The notes: a model not told the origin generated them from the sequence alone. Positions 1-6,554 are shown, counted from the first letter of the stretch. The stretch is DNA of 6,554 nt from Flavobacteriaceae bacterium UBA7433 (GCA_002477565.1 DLQL01000109.1:244-6797), one strand, 5' to 3'. Made by a program: numbers and translations.

Positions 1-147
1 TTTTTCGAATTCCATAATCAACTCTACCGTATCTAGTGAGTCGGCTCCTAGGTCATTTGTGAAGCTCGCTTCCGTAGTTACCTCATTTTCGTCAACGCCT
101 AATTTATCAACGATGATTGCTTTTACTCTTGATGCAATGTCTGACAT
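1..147 (-). CDS. acpP: acyl carrier protein, N-terminal part (runs off the left edge)
   Basis: Acyl carrier protein carries growing acyl chains in cytosolic type II fatty acid synthesis on a 4'-phosphopantetheine arm. Read on the minus strand, the first 49 residues are visible, starting [18 protein letters not shown]. They include the family hallmark [10 protein letters not shown], with the modified serine at residue 37 inside DSL. The family is usually about 77-80 residues, so roughly 30 are missing beyond position 1. The start is the ATG at 147-145, preceded by an A/T-rich leader with no Shine-Dalgarno, as expected in Bacteroidota. The gene is divergent from purN. In many flavobacteria this arrangement continues with fabF and rnc after acpP, but that part is outside the window. 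The identification is secure; only the truncation by the window edge limits it. Confidence 0.97.
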   Translation of the reverse strand, partial: MSDIASRVKAIIVDKLGVDENEVTTEASFTNDLGADSLDTVELIMEFEK

Positions 148-176
148 AATTTTTTATTTTAAATTTAAAATCGATG

Positions 177-184
177 CAAAAATA
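177..184 (-). promoter_or_regulatory. possible acpP promoter, -7 element
   Basis: The minus strand reads TATTTTTG here, an exact match to the Bacteroidota -7 consensus TANNTTTG. It would place the transcript start roughly 20-25 bp before the acpP ATG. No TTG box is seen at the usual spacing of about 19 bp; the nearest is near 214-216, about 29 bp away. In so AT-rich a spacer, a match of this length could arise by chance. Confidence 0.35.
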
Positions 185-322
185 ATAAACTTTCATTTAA
201 AAAAGGGGTTTCACAAAAAAATGTGTGCTCAAGCTCCAAAAATTATGTTTAATTTTTTAACTATCTTGGACAAAAATAAATAATTTAATCGTTCTTTTGC
301 GGCAGCAATCCCAACAAAAACC

Positions 323-883
323 ATGATTAAACTTGCCATTCTCGCTTCAGGAACAGGCTCCAACGCCGAAAATATCATCCGGTATTTCGACCGACATCCG
401 AAGATCCAAGTTGCCTGCGTTGTCAGCAATCTTAAAGAAGCTAAGGTTTTAGAAAAAGCCGAAAACCTTCACATCGAACACCGTGCATTTTCAAAACAAG
501 CCTTTTTAGAAGAAAATACGGTTGTCAAATACTTACAATCTCGCGCAGATTTTATCATTCTTGCTGGGTTTTTGTTAAAAATACCCGGAAACATGCTCGC
601 TGCTTACCCAAATAAAATTATCAACATTCACCCTGCTTTGTTGCCAAAATTTGGCGGCAAGGGCATGTATGGAATGTCCGTGCACAAAGCGGTAAAAGAC
701 ACGGGAGAGACAGAAACCGGAATCACCATTCACTTCATCAACGAAAACTACGACGAAGGAGCCATTCTCTTTCAAGCCAAAACAGCTGTCTCAAAAAAAG
801 ACAGTCCAGAAGACATCGCTGCAAACATTCACAAGCTAGAACAGACCCATTTCCCTGAAGTGATTGAAAAAATACTGACCTAA
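323..883 (+). CDS. purN: phosphoribosylglycinamide formyltransferase (GAR transformylase 1)
   Basis: PurN transfers a formyl group from 10-formyltetrahydrofolate to glycinamide ribonucleotide, the third step of purine synthesis, in the cytosol. The 186-residue protein opens with the phosphate-binding loop ASGTGSN (residues 8-14). It has the catalytic signature NIHPALLPKFGG with Asn101 and His103, and the third catalytic residue is Asp144 in ENYDEG. These correspond to Asn106, His108 and Asp144 of the E. coli enzyme. It is shorter than E. coli PurN (212 residues) but appears complete, ending in a plausible C-terminal helix. The ATG at 323 directly precedes the first beta strand (IKLAILASG), which supports this start. 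The leader is A-rich without a Shine-Dalgarno. It is divergent from acpP and lies 46 bp upstream of the RNase H gene, so the two are probably co-transcribed. Confidence 0.96.
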   Translation: MIKLAILASGTGSNAENIIRYFDRHPKIQVACVVSNLKEAKVLEKAENLHIEHRAFSKQAFLEENTVVKYLQSRADFIILAGFLLKIPGNMLAAYPNKIINIHPALLPKFGGKGMYGMSVHKAVKDTGETETGITIHFINENYDEGAILFQAKTAVSKKDSPEDIAANIHKLEQTHFPEVIEKILT

Positions 884-929
884 GCTGTCCTCTTGAAGAA
901 GACTTTCTCATCAAACTGCAAACAATCCC

Positions 930-1565
930 ATGGCCCAAAAAAAATACTATGTTGTCTGGAAAGGAATCAAAACCGGTGTTTTCACCTCTTGGATTGCTTG
1001 TAAAAAAAACATTGAAGGAGTTCCCGGTGCCCAATACAAGTCCTTTGCAAACAAAGAAATGGCTGAAAAGGCCTTCAAAGGAACCTATGAAGAGTACAAG
1101 GGGACCAGTACAAAGAAAAAGGAATTGTCTGCCGAAGAAAAAAAAGCCTACGGAAAACCCATTCTTAACAGCATTGCTGTAGATGCTGCTTGTAGTGGAA
1201 ACCCTGGACTGATGGAATACCGAGGCGTTGCAACAAGCACCGCTACTCAGTTATTTATTCAGGGGCCTTACAAATCAGGAACCAATAATGTTGGTGAATT
1301 TCTAGCCCTCGTACATGGGCTTGCTTGGTTGCAAACTAAAAAACAGCCACTATTACCAATCTATTCTGATTCTAGAATTGCCATTTCATGGGTGCGTCAA
1401 AGAAAGTGCAAAACCAAACTCCTACAAAACCAAGACACAAAGGTCTTGTTTGAAATGGTGCGCAGGGCCGAAAAATGGCTCAAAGAAAACACCTATAAGA
1501 ACCCCGTCCTAAAGTGGGAAACCAAAGCATGGGGAGAAATTCCCGCAGACTTTGGAAGAAAATGA
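930..1565 (+). CDS. rnhA: ribonuclease H with N-terminal viroplasmin (hybrid-binding) domain
   Basis: RNase H cleaves the RNA strand of RNA-DNA hybrids, clearing R-loops and primers. The 211-residue protein has two parts. Residues about 4-48 form a caulimovirus viroplasmin-like module (YYVVWKGIKTGVFTSW, then YKSFANKEMAEKAF), a small fold that in eukaryotic RNase H1 binds hybrids. A lysine-rich, charged linker covers about 55-75. The RNase H fold follows from about residue 80, with the likely catalytic acids Asp85 (AVDAACSGNPG), Glu123 (NNVGEFLAL), Asp147 (YSDSRIA) and Asp207 (WGEIPADFGRK). All four acids are present, so the enzyme should be active. It lies 46 bp after purN on the same strand and ends inside a terminator hairpin, making it the last gene of that unit. 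The gene symbol is assigned by family; some annotations call this type simply 'ribonuclease H family protein'. Confidence 0.94.
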   Translation: MAQKKYYVVWKGIKTGVFTSWIACKKNIEGVPGAQYKSFANKEMAEKAFKGTYEEYKGTSTKKKELSAEEKKAYGKPILNSIAVDAACSGNPGLMEYRGVATSTATQLFIQGPYKSGTNNVGEFLALVHGLAWLQTKKQPLLPIYSDSRIAISWVRQRKCKTKLLQNQDTKVLFEMVRRAEKWLKENTYKNPVLKWETKAWGEIPADFGRK

Positions 1566-1582
1566 TGGCACAGCCATCTTTT
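1564..1582 (+). terminator. rho-independent terminator of the purN-rnhA unit
   Basis: A perfect 6-bp stem GATGGC/GCCATC (1564-1569 with 1573-1578), with a 3-nt ACA loop, is followed directly by TTTT and, after a short break, another T run. The first two bases of the left arm belong to the rnhA TGA stop codon, so terminator and stop overlap. The bases left of the stem (AGAAAAT) also give a T-rich tail on the minus strand, but no minus-strand gene ends here. Confidence 0.72.
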
Positions 1583-1943
1583 GGTGTTTTTCTGAGATGA
1601 CTATTCATTAATTTTTCCTTATGGAATAAAAACAACTTTTTTAGAAAAAATAAATCTTAAAGTCTAAAATTGCCCTGCTGTTCCTTTGATGCTTCTTAAC
1701 CCTAAATGCACAAAAAAACCTCTGTTAACTCATTGACACATAAAAAATTCAATTTCTAATTCTTTCTCATCCCTGCCTTTTTAATTTGCTATGGCCTTGT
1801 CAGTCTAAATAGTTCTTTGCTTCTCTCCATCGACTCCACTATTCAAGAAAGTTTTGACAGGAAAAAAAGCACCCAATTCAAGGGTTGTTTTCAACTCTAA
1901 AACCCCTAGTGTTTTCAAACTAACTACTGTCTAAGCAACTTTG

Positions 1944-1971
1944 TTTGTATATAAATATTTGTTTATATAAT
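1944..1971 (+). promoter_or_regulatory. possible promoter of the binding-lipoprotein gene
   Basis: TTTGTA (1944-1949) and TATAAT (1966-1971) are separated by 16 bp, giving a promoter-like pair 65 bp before the ATG at 2037. Near-matches to the Bacteroidota -7 TANNTTTG also occur (CAACTTTG at 1936-1943 and AATATTTG at 1954-1961, each 7 of 8), but neither has a TTG at proper spacing. The tract is very AT-rich, so chance matches are likely. Confidence 0.3.
1948..1969. repeat. perfect 8-bp inverted repeat, possible operator
   Basis: TATATAAA (1948-1955) and TTTATATA (1962-1969) are exact reverse complements around the 6-bp spacer TATTTG. The right arm overlaps the possible -10 box TATAAT, a placement expected of a repressor operator. 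There is no T run after it, so it is unlikely to be a terminator. Low sequence complexity weakens the case. Confidence 0.4.
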
Positions 1972-2036
1972 AGAATCTTAATAACTTCATAATCCCCACA
2001 CAACATTTAAAATTAATTCTAACAAAAAATAAACGT

Positions 2037-3176
2037 ATGCTGTTTTCAAAAAAGGCTAAACTTCTGTACTTATTCGTTTGCATTAGCTCATTAACTCCTG
2101 CTTGTTCTGAGGATTCTGACGACACTCCTATAAACAAAGACATCCTAATTGGAGGTATTGCACCCCTATCTGGAGATGCCGCTTTATACGGGAGGATGGA
2201 TAAATTAGTTACAGACCTCATTTTCGACGAAATCAACGCCAACGGCGGCATCAACGGCCGGCAAGTAGATGTTATATGGCATGACACCAAATGTGACCCT
2301 GCACTGGCCAAAACGAAAGCTCAGGAGCTGATTGACAATGGCGTCAGGATAATTTTTGGGGATTCCTGCTCAGGATCTACGCTAGCTGCTGCTGGTCCTG
2401 CCGAAGAGAATGAGGTGATTCTTTTTACCTCCTCATCCTCAAACACGCAAATCAAAAACTCTGGTGATTTTGTGTTTCGTGTGTTTCCATCCGACGAGAC
2501 TTCAGGAACAGTGCTTAGCCATTATGCCAATGCTAATTTCTCCAATATCGGTATTCTTACCGAACAGACTGAATATGCTCAAGGCATAACGGCAGGTTTT
2601 CTAAAAACCTATTCTGGAAGCGCCGAAAATAAAAGTTTCCCAAGCTCCCTAACTGATTTCACCACTATGGTAGCGGAAATTCAGGAGTTAAATGTAGATG
2701 CCATATTACTCATGCCACAAACAACTGCCAAGATCAGACTCATGGCAGAAGCATTGGATGCTGCAGGATGGGACAAAGACGTTTTTGGAAATGAAATACT
2801 TGCACTTGACGAATTGATCACGAGTGATTACAAAGAGCAATACGAAGCTTGGAATTGTGTGAGTGCCAATTTCATTCCTCCATCAAGTCAATCACTTGAT
2901 GATTTTATTGCCAAATTCGAATTCGAATATGGTGAAGAACTTAAACTATATAGCTACGCGGCAACAACCGTGGATAGAAATAATATACTCAAAGAGGTAT
3001 TGCAAGAGGTAGGTGATGAAACCAACACCAAGGCGATTCGAGATGCTATTTACGCCATCCAAGAGTATGATGGGCTATCCGGCATCTTGTCTTTCGATGA
3101 AAACGGTGAAGTGAACCTAAGCTATTCTCTAGTTGTTTTTGATGGAGACACCAATTCTTTTGTCTCCGTTGAGTAA
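2037..3176 (+). CDS. LivJ/LivK-like substrate-binding lipoprotein, no transporter partner in view
   Basis: This 379-residue protein resembles the periplasmic binding proteins of branched-chain amino acid ABC importers (Peripla_BP_6 type). Residues 1-22 form a signal peptide, and the likely lipidated Cys23 sits in LTPAC. The acidic run SEDSDD (24-29) follows directly, resembling the lipoprotein surface-export signal of Bacteroidota. Family motifs in order are IGGIAPLSGDAALYG (38-52), DEINANGGINGRQV (64-77), CDP (86-88), GDSCSGST (108-115), TSSSSN (131-136) and FDENGEV (353-359). Cys86 and Cys111 are 25 residues apart, the same spacing as the LivJ disulfide (Cys53-Cys78). By hand alignment Ser112, Ser135 and Glu253 match LivJ Ser79, Thr102 and Glu226, so an amino-acid-like ligand is plausible. 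No permease or ATPase gene adjoins it: the next gene is convergent and the upstream unit ends in its own terminator. It may be a scavenging or sensing receptor. The true ligand is unknown. Confidence 0.88.
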   Translation: MLFSKKAKLLYLFVCISSLTPACSEDSDDTPINKDILIGGIAPLSGDAALYGRMDKLVTDLIFDEINANGGINGRQVDVIWHDTKCDPALAKTKAQELIDNGVRIIFGDSCSGSTLAAAGPAEENEVILFTSSSSNTQIKNSGDFVFRVFPSDETSGTVLSHYANANFSNIGILTEQTEYAQGITAGFLKTYSGSAENKSFPSSLTDFTTMVAEIQELNVDAILLMPQTTAKIRLMAEALDAAGWDKDVFGNEILALDELITSDYKEQYEAWNCVSANFIPPSSQSLDDFIAKFEFEYGEELKLYSYAATTVDRNNILKEVLQEVGDETNTKAIRDAIYAIQEYDGLSGILSFDENGEVNLSYSLVVFDGDTNSFVSVE

Positions 3177-3224
3177 AAGTACTGCACTGTAATTCATTTT
3201 ACTTCATTATTTCCGTTTGATTAA

Positions 3225-3290
3225 TTGCACTTAAGTGATGGTGCCGACTCTGTAACAAGTGATCCCGTTACAATAACATTAGAAGATTAA
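3225..3290 (+). pseudogene. possible remnant of a gene 3' end (surface-protein-like tail)
   Basis: Between the lipoprotein stop (3174-3176) and the terminator at 3315, one frame reads LHLSDGADSVTSDPVTITLED and ends with TAA at 3288-3290. The Asp/Thr/Val-rich composition with beta-strand alternation looks like the end of a secreted Bacteroidota beta-sandwich domain rather than random AT-rich spacer. It has no start codon and is preceded in frame by TAA at 3222-3224. It is in the same frame as the lipoprotein gene, with two stops between. It may be a deletion remnant, or coincidence: 21 codons is short. Confidence 0.3.
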
Positions 3291-3314
3291 TCTTTACCTG
3301 TAGTTTTTTACTTT

Positions 3315-3353
3315 GAAAACGTCTAAATTAATTTTTAGGCGTTTTCTTTTTTT
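3315..3353 (+). terminator. strong rho-independent terminator after the lipoprotein gene
   Basis: GAAAACGTCTAAA (3315-3327) pairs with TTTAGGCGTTTTC (3334-3346), a 13-bp stem with a single G-U wobble and a 6-nt loop. Seven consecutive T (3347-3353) follow. The T run is only on the plus-strand side; the other flank does not give a T tail on the minus strand, so this serves plus-strand transcription only. It lies about 140 bp after the lipoprotein stop but only 24 bp after the TAA of the possible remnant. Confidence 0.88.
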
Positions 3354-3374
3354 GAATGCGCTATAATGAATAAA

Positions 3375-4589
3375 CTATAACAACATCTTTTGTGCTTTTT
3401 TTACAGCAGCGACCAATACATCGATCTCCTCTTTGGTATTGTAAAAGGCAAAAGAAGCCCGCACCGTTCCAGGAATTTGGTAAAAGTCCATAATCGGCTG
3501 TGTACAATGGTGTCCGGTTCGAACAGCAACGCCCAATTTGTCCAAAATACTTCCCACGTCAAAGGGGTGGATGCCCTCTAGGTTGAAAGAAATGACCGCC
3601 GCCTTCTTGGCCGCCGTTCCATAAATGCGCAATCCTTGAATTTCAGACAATTTTTCGGTGCCATAGACCAACAATTCTTGTTCGTAAGCCGCAATATTTT
3701 CCAAACCAATGCTGTTCATATAATCGACGGCAGCTCCCGTGGCAATTCCACCTGCAATGTTGGGCGTTCCTGCTTCAAATTTATGAGGCAAGCCTGCATA
3801 CGTCGTTTTTTCAAAAGTCACTGTTTCAATCATCTCACCCCCTCCTTGGTAGGGCGGAAGCTGTTGCAACCAAGCTTCTTTTCCATACAAAATTCCAACC
3901 CCCGTTGGGCCACATATTTTATGGGCAGAAGCCACATAAAAATCAGCGTCCAAAGCTTGTACGTCTGGCTTGATATGTGGACATGCTTGGGCGCCGTCTA
4001 TCAAAACAGCAGCACCTATGGCATGTGCTTTTTCAATGATTTCTTCAATGGGGTTGATGGTCCCCAAAGCATTGGAAATATGATTCACAAAAACCAGTTT
4101 GGTCTTTGAACTCAACAAGGACGCATAGGCGTCCATCAACAATTCTCCTTGCGCATTCATAGGAATTACTCTTAGCAAGGCTCCTGTCCGCTCACACAGC
4201 ATCTGCCATGGGACAATGTTGGAGTGGTGTTCCAAAGCAGAGACGAGAACCTCGTCTCCTTTTTTGAGAAGCGTTGAAAATCCCATCGCAACGATGTTGA
4301 TGGCGTGGGTAGTTCCCGCAGTAAAAATCATTTCATACGGTTCTTTTGCATTGAAATGTTTTTGCAACTTGATACGCGCCTGTTCATAGGCGTCGGTCGC
4401 GACCTGACTCAAGGTGTGAACCCCGCGATGGATATTGGCATTGTACCGAGAATAGTAATCGACAATAGTATCGATCACAACTTGCGGTGTTTGACTCGTG
4501 GCAGCATTGTCAAAATACGCCAGTGGCTTGCCGTTTACCTGTTCTTTCAATATGGGGAAGTCCGCTCTTATTTTTTGAATGTCTAGCAT
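3375..4589 (-). CDS. sufS: cysteine desulfurase, SufS type (group II)
   Basis: SufS is a cytosolic PLP enzyme that converts cysteine to alanine and holds the sulfur as a persulfide for Fe-S cluster assembly. The 404-residue protein matches E. coli SufS (406) closely in length and motifs. It has FDNAATSQTP (26-35), EHHSNIVPWQ with His121 stacking on PLP, Asp198 and Gln201 in DGAQ, and the PLP-binding lysine Lys224 in SAHKICGPTGVG. The catalytic Cys362 lies in the group II signature RTGHHCTQP, and Arg377 is the likely substrate-carboxylate binder. All are present, so the enzyme should be active. The start is ATG 4589-4587 and the stop is TAG. It begins 6 bp after the metG stop, so it is probably translated from the metG transcript. 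No sufB, sufC, sufD or sufE adjoins it on the visible side. No minus-strand terminator is evident after the stop. Confidence 0.95.
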   Translation of the reverse strand: MLDIQKIRADFPILKEQVNGKPLAYFDNAATSQTPQVVIDTIVDYYSRYNANIHRGVHTLSQVATDAYEQARIKLQKHFNAKEPYEMIFTAGTTHAINIVAMGFSTLLKKGDEVLVSALEHHSNIVPWQMLCERTGALLRVIPMNAQGELLMDAYASLLSSKTKLVFVNHISNALGTINPIEEIIEKAHAIGAAVLIDGAQACPHIKPDVQALDADFYVASAHKICGPTGVGILYGKEAWLQQLPPYQGGGEMIETVTFEKTTYAGLPHKFEAGTPNIAGGIATGAAVDYMNSIGLENIAAYEQELLVYGTEKLSEIQGLRIYGTAAKKAAVISFNLEGIHPFDVGSILDKLGVAVRTGHHCTQPIMDFYQIPGTVRASFAFYNTKEEIDVLVAAVKKAQKMLL

Positions 4590-4595
4590 AATATA

Positions 4596-6554
4596 TCAAC
4601 TTATCTGAGCGCCGTTGTCCACCCCTTCGGAAGAAGGTTGAACAAAAGCTAATTTTCCATCTTTGGTATCGGTCATTAAAATCATTCCTTGACTTTCAAC
4701 ACCTCTTAGTTTTCTAGGAGCTAGATTGACCAAAACAGACACTTGTTGTCCTATGATTTCTTCCGGTTTGAAACTCTCTGCAATCCCCGAGACAACGGTT
4801 CTTACATCCACTCCCATATCGACTTTTAAAACCAGTAACTTTTTTGCTTTTGGCATTTTCTCGGCTTCTAAAATGGTCCCGGTACGAATGTCCATTTTGG
4901 AAAAGTCTTCAAAAGTAATTTCCTCTTTCAGGGGAGCTGCTTCTTTTTGTTCCATATCGTTTGCCTTTTTTGTGGCTTCTAGTTTGTCCAACTGATGTTG
5001 TACCTCAGCATCTTCAATTTTGGCAAAGAGCAAAGTCGCTTGACCAATTTGATGGCCTGTTGCGAGCAATATCGCTTCGGATTCGATCGCGCTCCATTCC
5101 AAGGGGCTTTGGGAAGTGTTTAAAATGTCTTTTAATTTTCGAGCTGTAAAAGGCAAAAAGGGTTCGCAGACCACCGATAGTCCGGTGGCGATTTGCAAGG
5201 CCACATACATAATCGTTTGAACGCGTTCCGGATTGGTTTTGATTTGTTTCCAAGGCTCTTCATCGGCCAAGTACTTGTTCCCCAATCGAGCAAAATTCAT
5301 CAATTCGCTCAAGGCTTCTCTAAAACGATAGCGTTCGATTGATTTTGAAATTTTTTGTGGATAGGCTTTGATCTGCTCCAAAACCGCTTCGTCTGTCTCA
5401 GAAAAAACAGTCGGCGTCGGAACGACACCTCCATAATATTTGTTGGTCAGTACGACCACGCGGTTGATGAAATTTCCAAAAACAGCCACCAACTCGTTGT
5501 TGTTGCGTGCTTGAAAATCTTTCCAAGTAAAATCGTTGTCTTTGGTTTCTGGAGCACTTGCAGTCAAAACATAGCGCAAAACATCTTGTTTGTCTGGAAA
5601 CTCTTCCAAATACTCGTGCAGCCAAACAGCCCAGTTTTTTGAGGTGGACAATTTGTTTCCTTCCAAGTTTAGAAATTCATTTGCCGGAACGTTGTCTGGC
5701 AAAATATAGTCTCCTTGGGCTTTTAGCATGGCTGGAAAAATGATGCAGTGAAAGACGATGTTGTCTTTTCCAATAAAGTGCACCAACTTGGTGTCTTTGT
5801 CTTTCCAATAAGGCTCCCAGTCTTTCCCTTCTCTGGCCGCCCATTCTTTGGTAGACGAAATGTATCCGATGGGTGCGTCAAACCACACATAGAGCACTTT
5901 TCCTTCTCCTCCTGCTGCGGGAACCGGAATTCCCCAATCCAAATCTCGTGTGACGGCTCGTGGCCGCAATCCATCGTCAATCCATGATTTTACTTGGCCA
6001 TAAACATTGGATTTCCAATCGTTTTTATGGCCTTCTAAAATCCATTCTTTTAAAAAGGCTTCGTGTTGGTCCAAAGGCAAAAACCAGTGTTTGGTTTCTT
6101 TTAGGCTTGGCACATTGCCCGTAATTGCTGACTTTGGATTGATCAAATCTGTGGCGTTGTGAGAGGTCCCACATTTTTCACACTGGTCGCCGTAACTTTC
6201 TTCATTGCCACATTTGGGACAGGTGCCCACCACAAAACGATCTGCGAGAAACTGCTGCGCCTCGGCATCGTATAACTGTTGGTCGACTTTTTCAACAAAG
6301 GCGCCTTTGGCATTCAAATCTTTGAAATATTCGGAAGCGGTCTCGTGGTGTATGGCCGCAGAGGTCCGCGAGTAGTTGTCAAAAGTAATGCCAAAATCCG
6401 CAAAAGATTTTTTGATGATTGCGTGGTATTTGTCCACTACATCTTGAGGGCTGACGCCTTCTTTTTTAGCGGTGATGGTGATCGGAACCCCGTGCTCGTC
6501 AGAGCCACAAACAAAGGCGACATCGGTTCCCTTTCCTCTCAAATAACGTGCGTA
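4596..6554 (-). CDS. metG: methionyl-tRNA synthetase, lacking its N-terminus at the window edge
   Basis: MetG charges tRNA-Met for initiation and elongation. The frame stays open to position 6554, giving 652 residues; a TTG at 6542-6540 is internal (YARYLRGKG), not the start. The missing part, about 30-40 residues, should contain the HIGH motif. Visible are [10 protein letters not shown], a four-cysteine zinc knuckle CPKC/CEKC (fragment Cys112, 115, 125, 128), [30 protein letters not shown] and the KMSKS-loop variant KLSTS (301-305). The anticodon-binding helical domain follows. After a charged linker, a C-terminal EMAPII-like tRNA-binding domain starts near fragment residue 547 ([14 protein letters not shown]). 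Four knuckle cysteines indicate zinc binding. The fused tRNA-binding domain, absent from many smaller MetG proteins, usually supports dimerisation and tRNA affinity. It is followed by sufS after 6 bp. The gene itself is unambiguous. Confidence 0.97.
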   Translation of the reverse strand, partial: YARYLRGKGTDVAFVCGSDEHGVPITITAKKEGVSPQDVVDKYHAIIKKSFADFGITFDNYSRTSAAIHHETASEYFKDLNAKGAFVEKVDQQLYDAEAQQFLADRFVVGTCPKCGNEESYGDQCEKCGTSHNATDLINPKSAITGNVPSLKETKHWFLPLDQHEAFLKEWILEGHKNDWKSNVYGQVKSWIDDGLRPRAVTRDLDWGIPVPAAGGEGKVLYVWFDAPIGYISSTKEWAAREGKDWEPYWKDKDTKLVHFIGKDNIVFHCIIFPAMLKAQGDYILPDNVPANEFLNLEGNKLSTSKNWAVWLHEYLEEFPDKQDVLRYVLTASAPETKDNDFTWKDFQARNNNELVAVFGNFINRVVVLTNKYYGGVVPTPTVFSETDEAVLEQIKAYPQKISKSIERYRFREALSELMNFARLGNKYLADEEPWKQIKTNPERVQTIMYVALQIATGLSVVCEPFLPFTARKLKDILNTSQSPLEWSAIESEAILLATGHQIGQATLLFAKIEDAEVQHQLDKLEATKKANDMEQKEAAPLKEEITFEDFSKMDIRTGTILEAEKMPKAKKLLVLKVDMGVDVRTVVSGIAESFKPEEIIGQQVSVLVNLAPRKLRGVESQGMILMTDTKDGKLAFVQPSSEGVDNGAQIS

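Larger units (their letters stand above)
1583..2036. other. gene-free intergenic region of about 450 bp
   Basis: I see no credible coding region here on either strand: stops are frequent in all frames and no short peptide has recognisable character. No tRNA or other structured RNA is apparent. The right-hand third is the richest part. It has two copies of GTTTTCAA (1887-1894 and 1911-1918, 24 bp apart), the inverted repeat at 1948-1969, and a very AT-rich tract leading to the ATG at 2037. It most likely serves as the control region of the lipoprotein gene. Confidence 0.55.

Noticed and set aside
59..283. Plus-strand open frame of 74 codons at the left edge
   Set aside because: It is the antisense shadow of acpP running into the AT-rich spacer, with no domain character.
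292..299. TTCTTTTG as the purN promoter -7 element
   Set aside because: It lacks the conserved A at position 2, and the nearest TTG (266-268) is 23 bp away, so support is too weak to list as a feature.
1627..1642. AAAAACAACTTTTTT as a small terminator or structured RNA
   Set aside because: It is an A/T-only pairing in a low-complexity stretch, with no gene ending just before it.
1931..2311. Minus-strand open frame of 126 codons covering the start of the lipoprotein gene
   Set aside because: It is antisense to the signal peptide and first conserved motifs of the lipoprotein, has no recognisable domain, and ends in AT-rich spacer.
2881..2928. Two inverted repeats inside the lipoprotein gene: CATCAAGT/ACTTGATG (2881-2901) and the 14-bp palindrome ATTCGAATTCGAAT (2915-2928)
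   Set aside because: Both fall in a continuous reading frame (SSQSLDDF and FEFEYG) and are explained by codon choice; no T run or mobile-element boundary accompanies them.
6540..6542. TTG as the start codon of metG
   Set aside because: The frame continues upstream as YARY to the window edge, and the HIGH-motif region of the enzyme is still missing, so the true start is outside the window.

Overview
The window looks like core chromosome from a member of the Bacteroidota, most likely a flavobacterium. The evidence is protein-level: an RNase H with an N-terminal viroplasmin module next to a short PurN, a MetG with a fused C-terminal tRNA-binding domain and a KLSTS loop, and a lipoprotein with an acidic patch after its lipid-attachment cysteine. 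Translation starts lie behind A-rich stretches with no clear Shine-Dalgarno sequence, as is usual in this phylum. No taxon below this level can be fixed from the sequence alone.

Layout. Positions 1-147 (minus) hold the first 49 codons of acyl carrier protein, acpP, running off the left edge. A 175-bp AT-rich divergent spacer separates it from purN (323-883, plus; purine synthesis) and a viroplasmin/RNase H protein (930-1565, plus). That pair ends in a hairpin-plus-T-run that overlaps the rnhA stop codon. A gene-free stretch of about 450 bp follows (1583-2036), holding a perfect inverted repeat at a possible promoter. Next is a solitary substrate-binding lipoprotein resembling E. coli LivJ/LivK (2037-3176, plus) with no permease or ATPase beside it. 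Between its stop and a strong terminator (3315-3353) lies a short stretch that reads like the tail of a lost surface protein.

On the minus strand, metG (from beyond the right edge to 4596) is followed after 6 bp by sufS (4589-3375), which converges on the binding-protein gene. The two are probably co-transcribed.

How the genes fit together. Most are housekeeping: fatty acid carrier (AcpP), purine synthesis (PurN), RNA-DNA hybrid removal (RNase H), tRNA-Met charging (MetG) and sulfur mobilisation for Fe-S clusters (SufS). The accessory element is the orphan amino-acid-type binding lipoprotein with its regulatory-looking upstream region. I found no RNA gene, CRISPR array, insertion sequence or phage gene, and no convincing new multi-gene system. 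The orphan receptor and the coding-like remnant after it are the most worthwhile leads.
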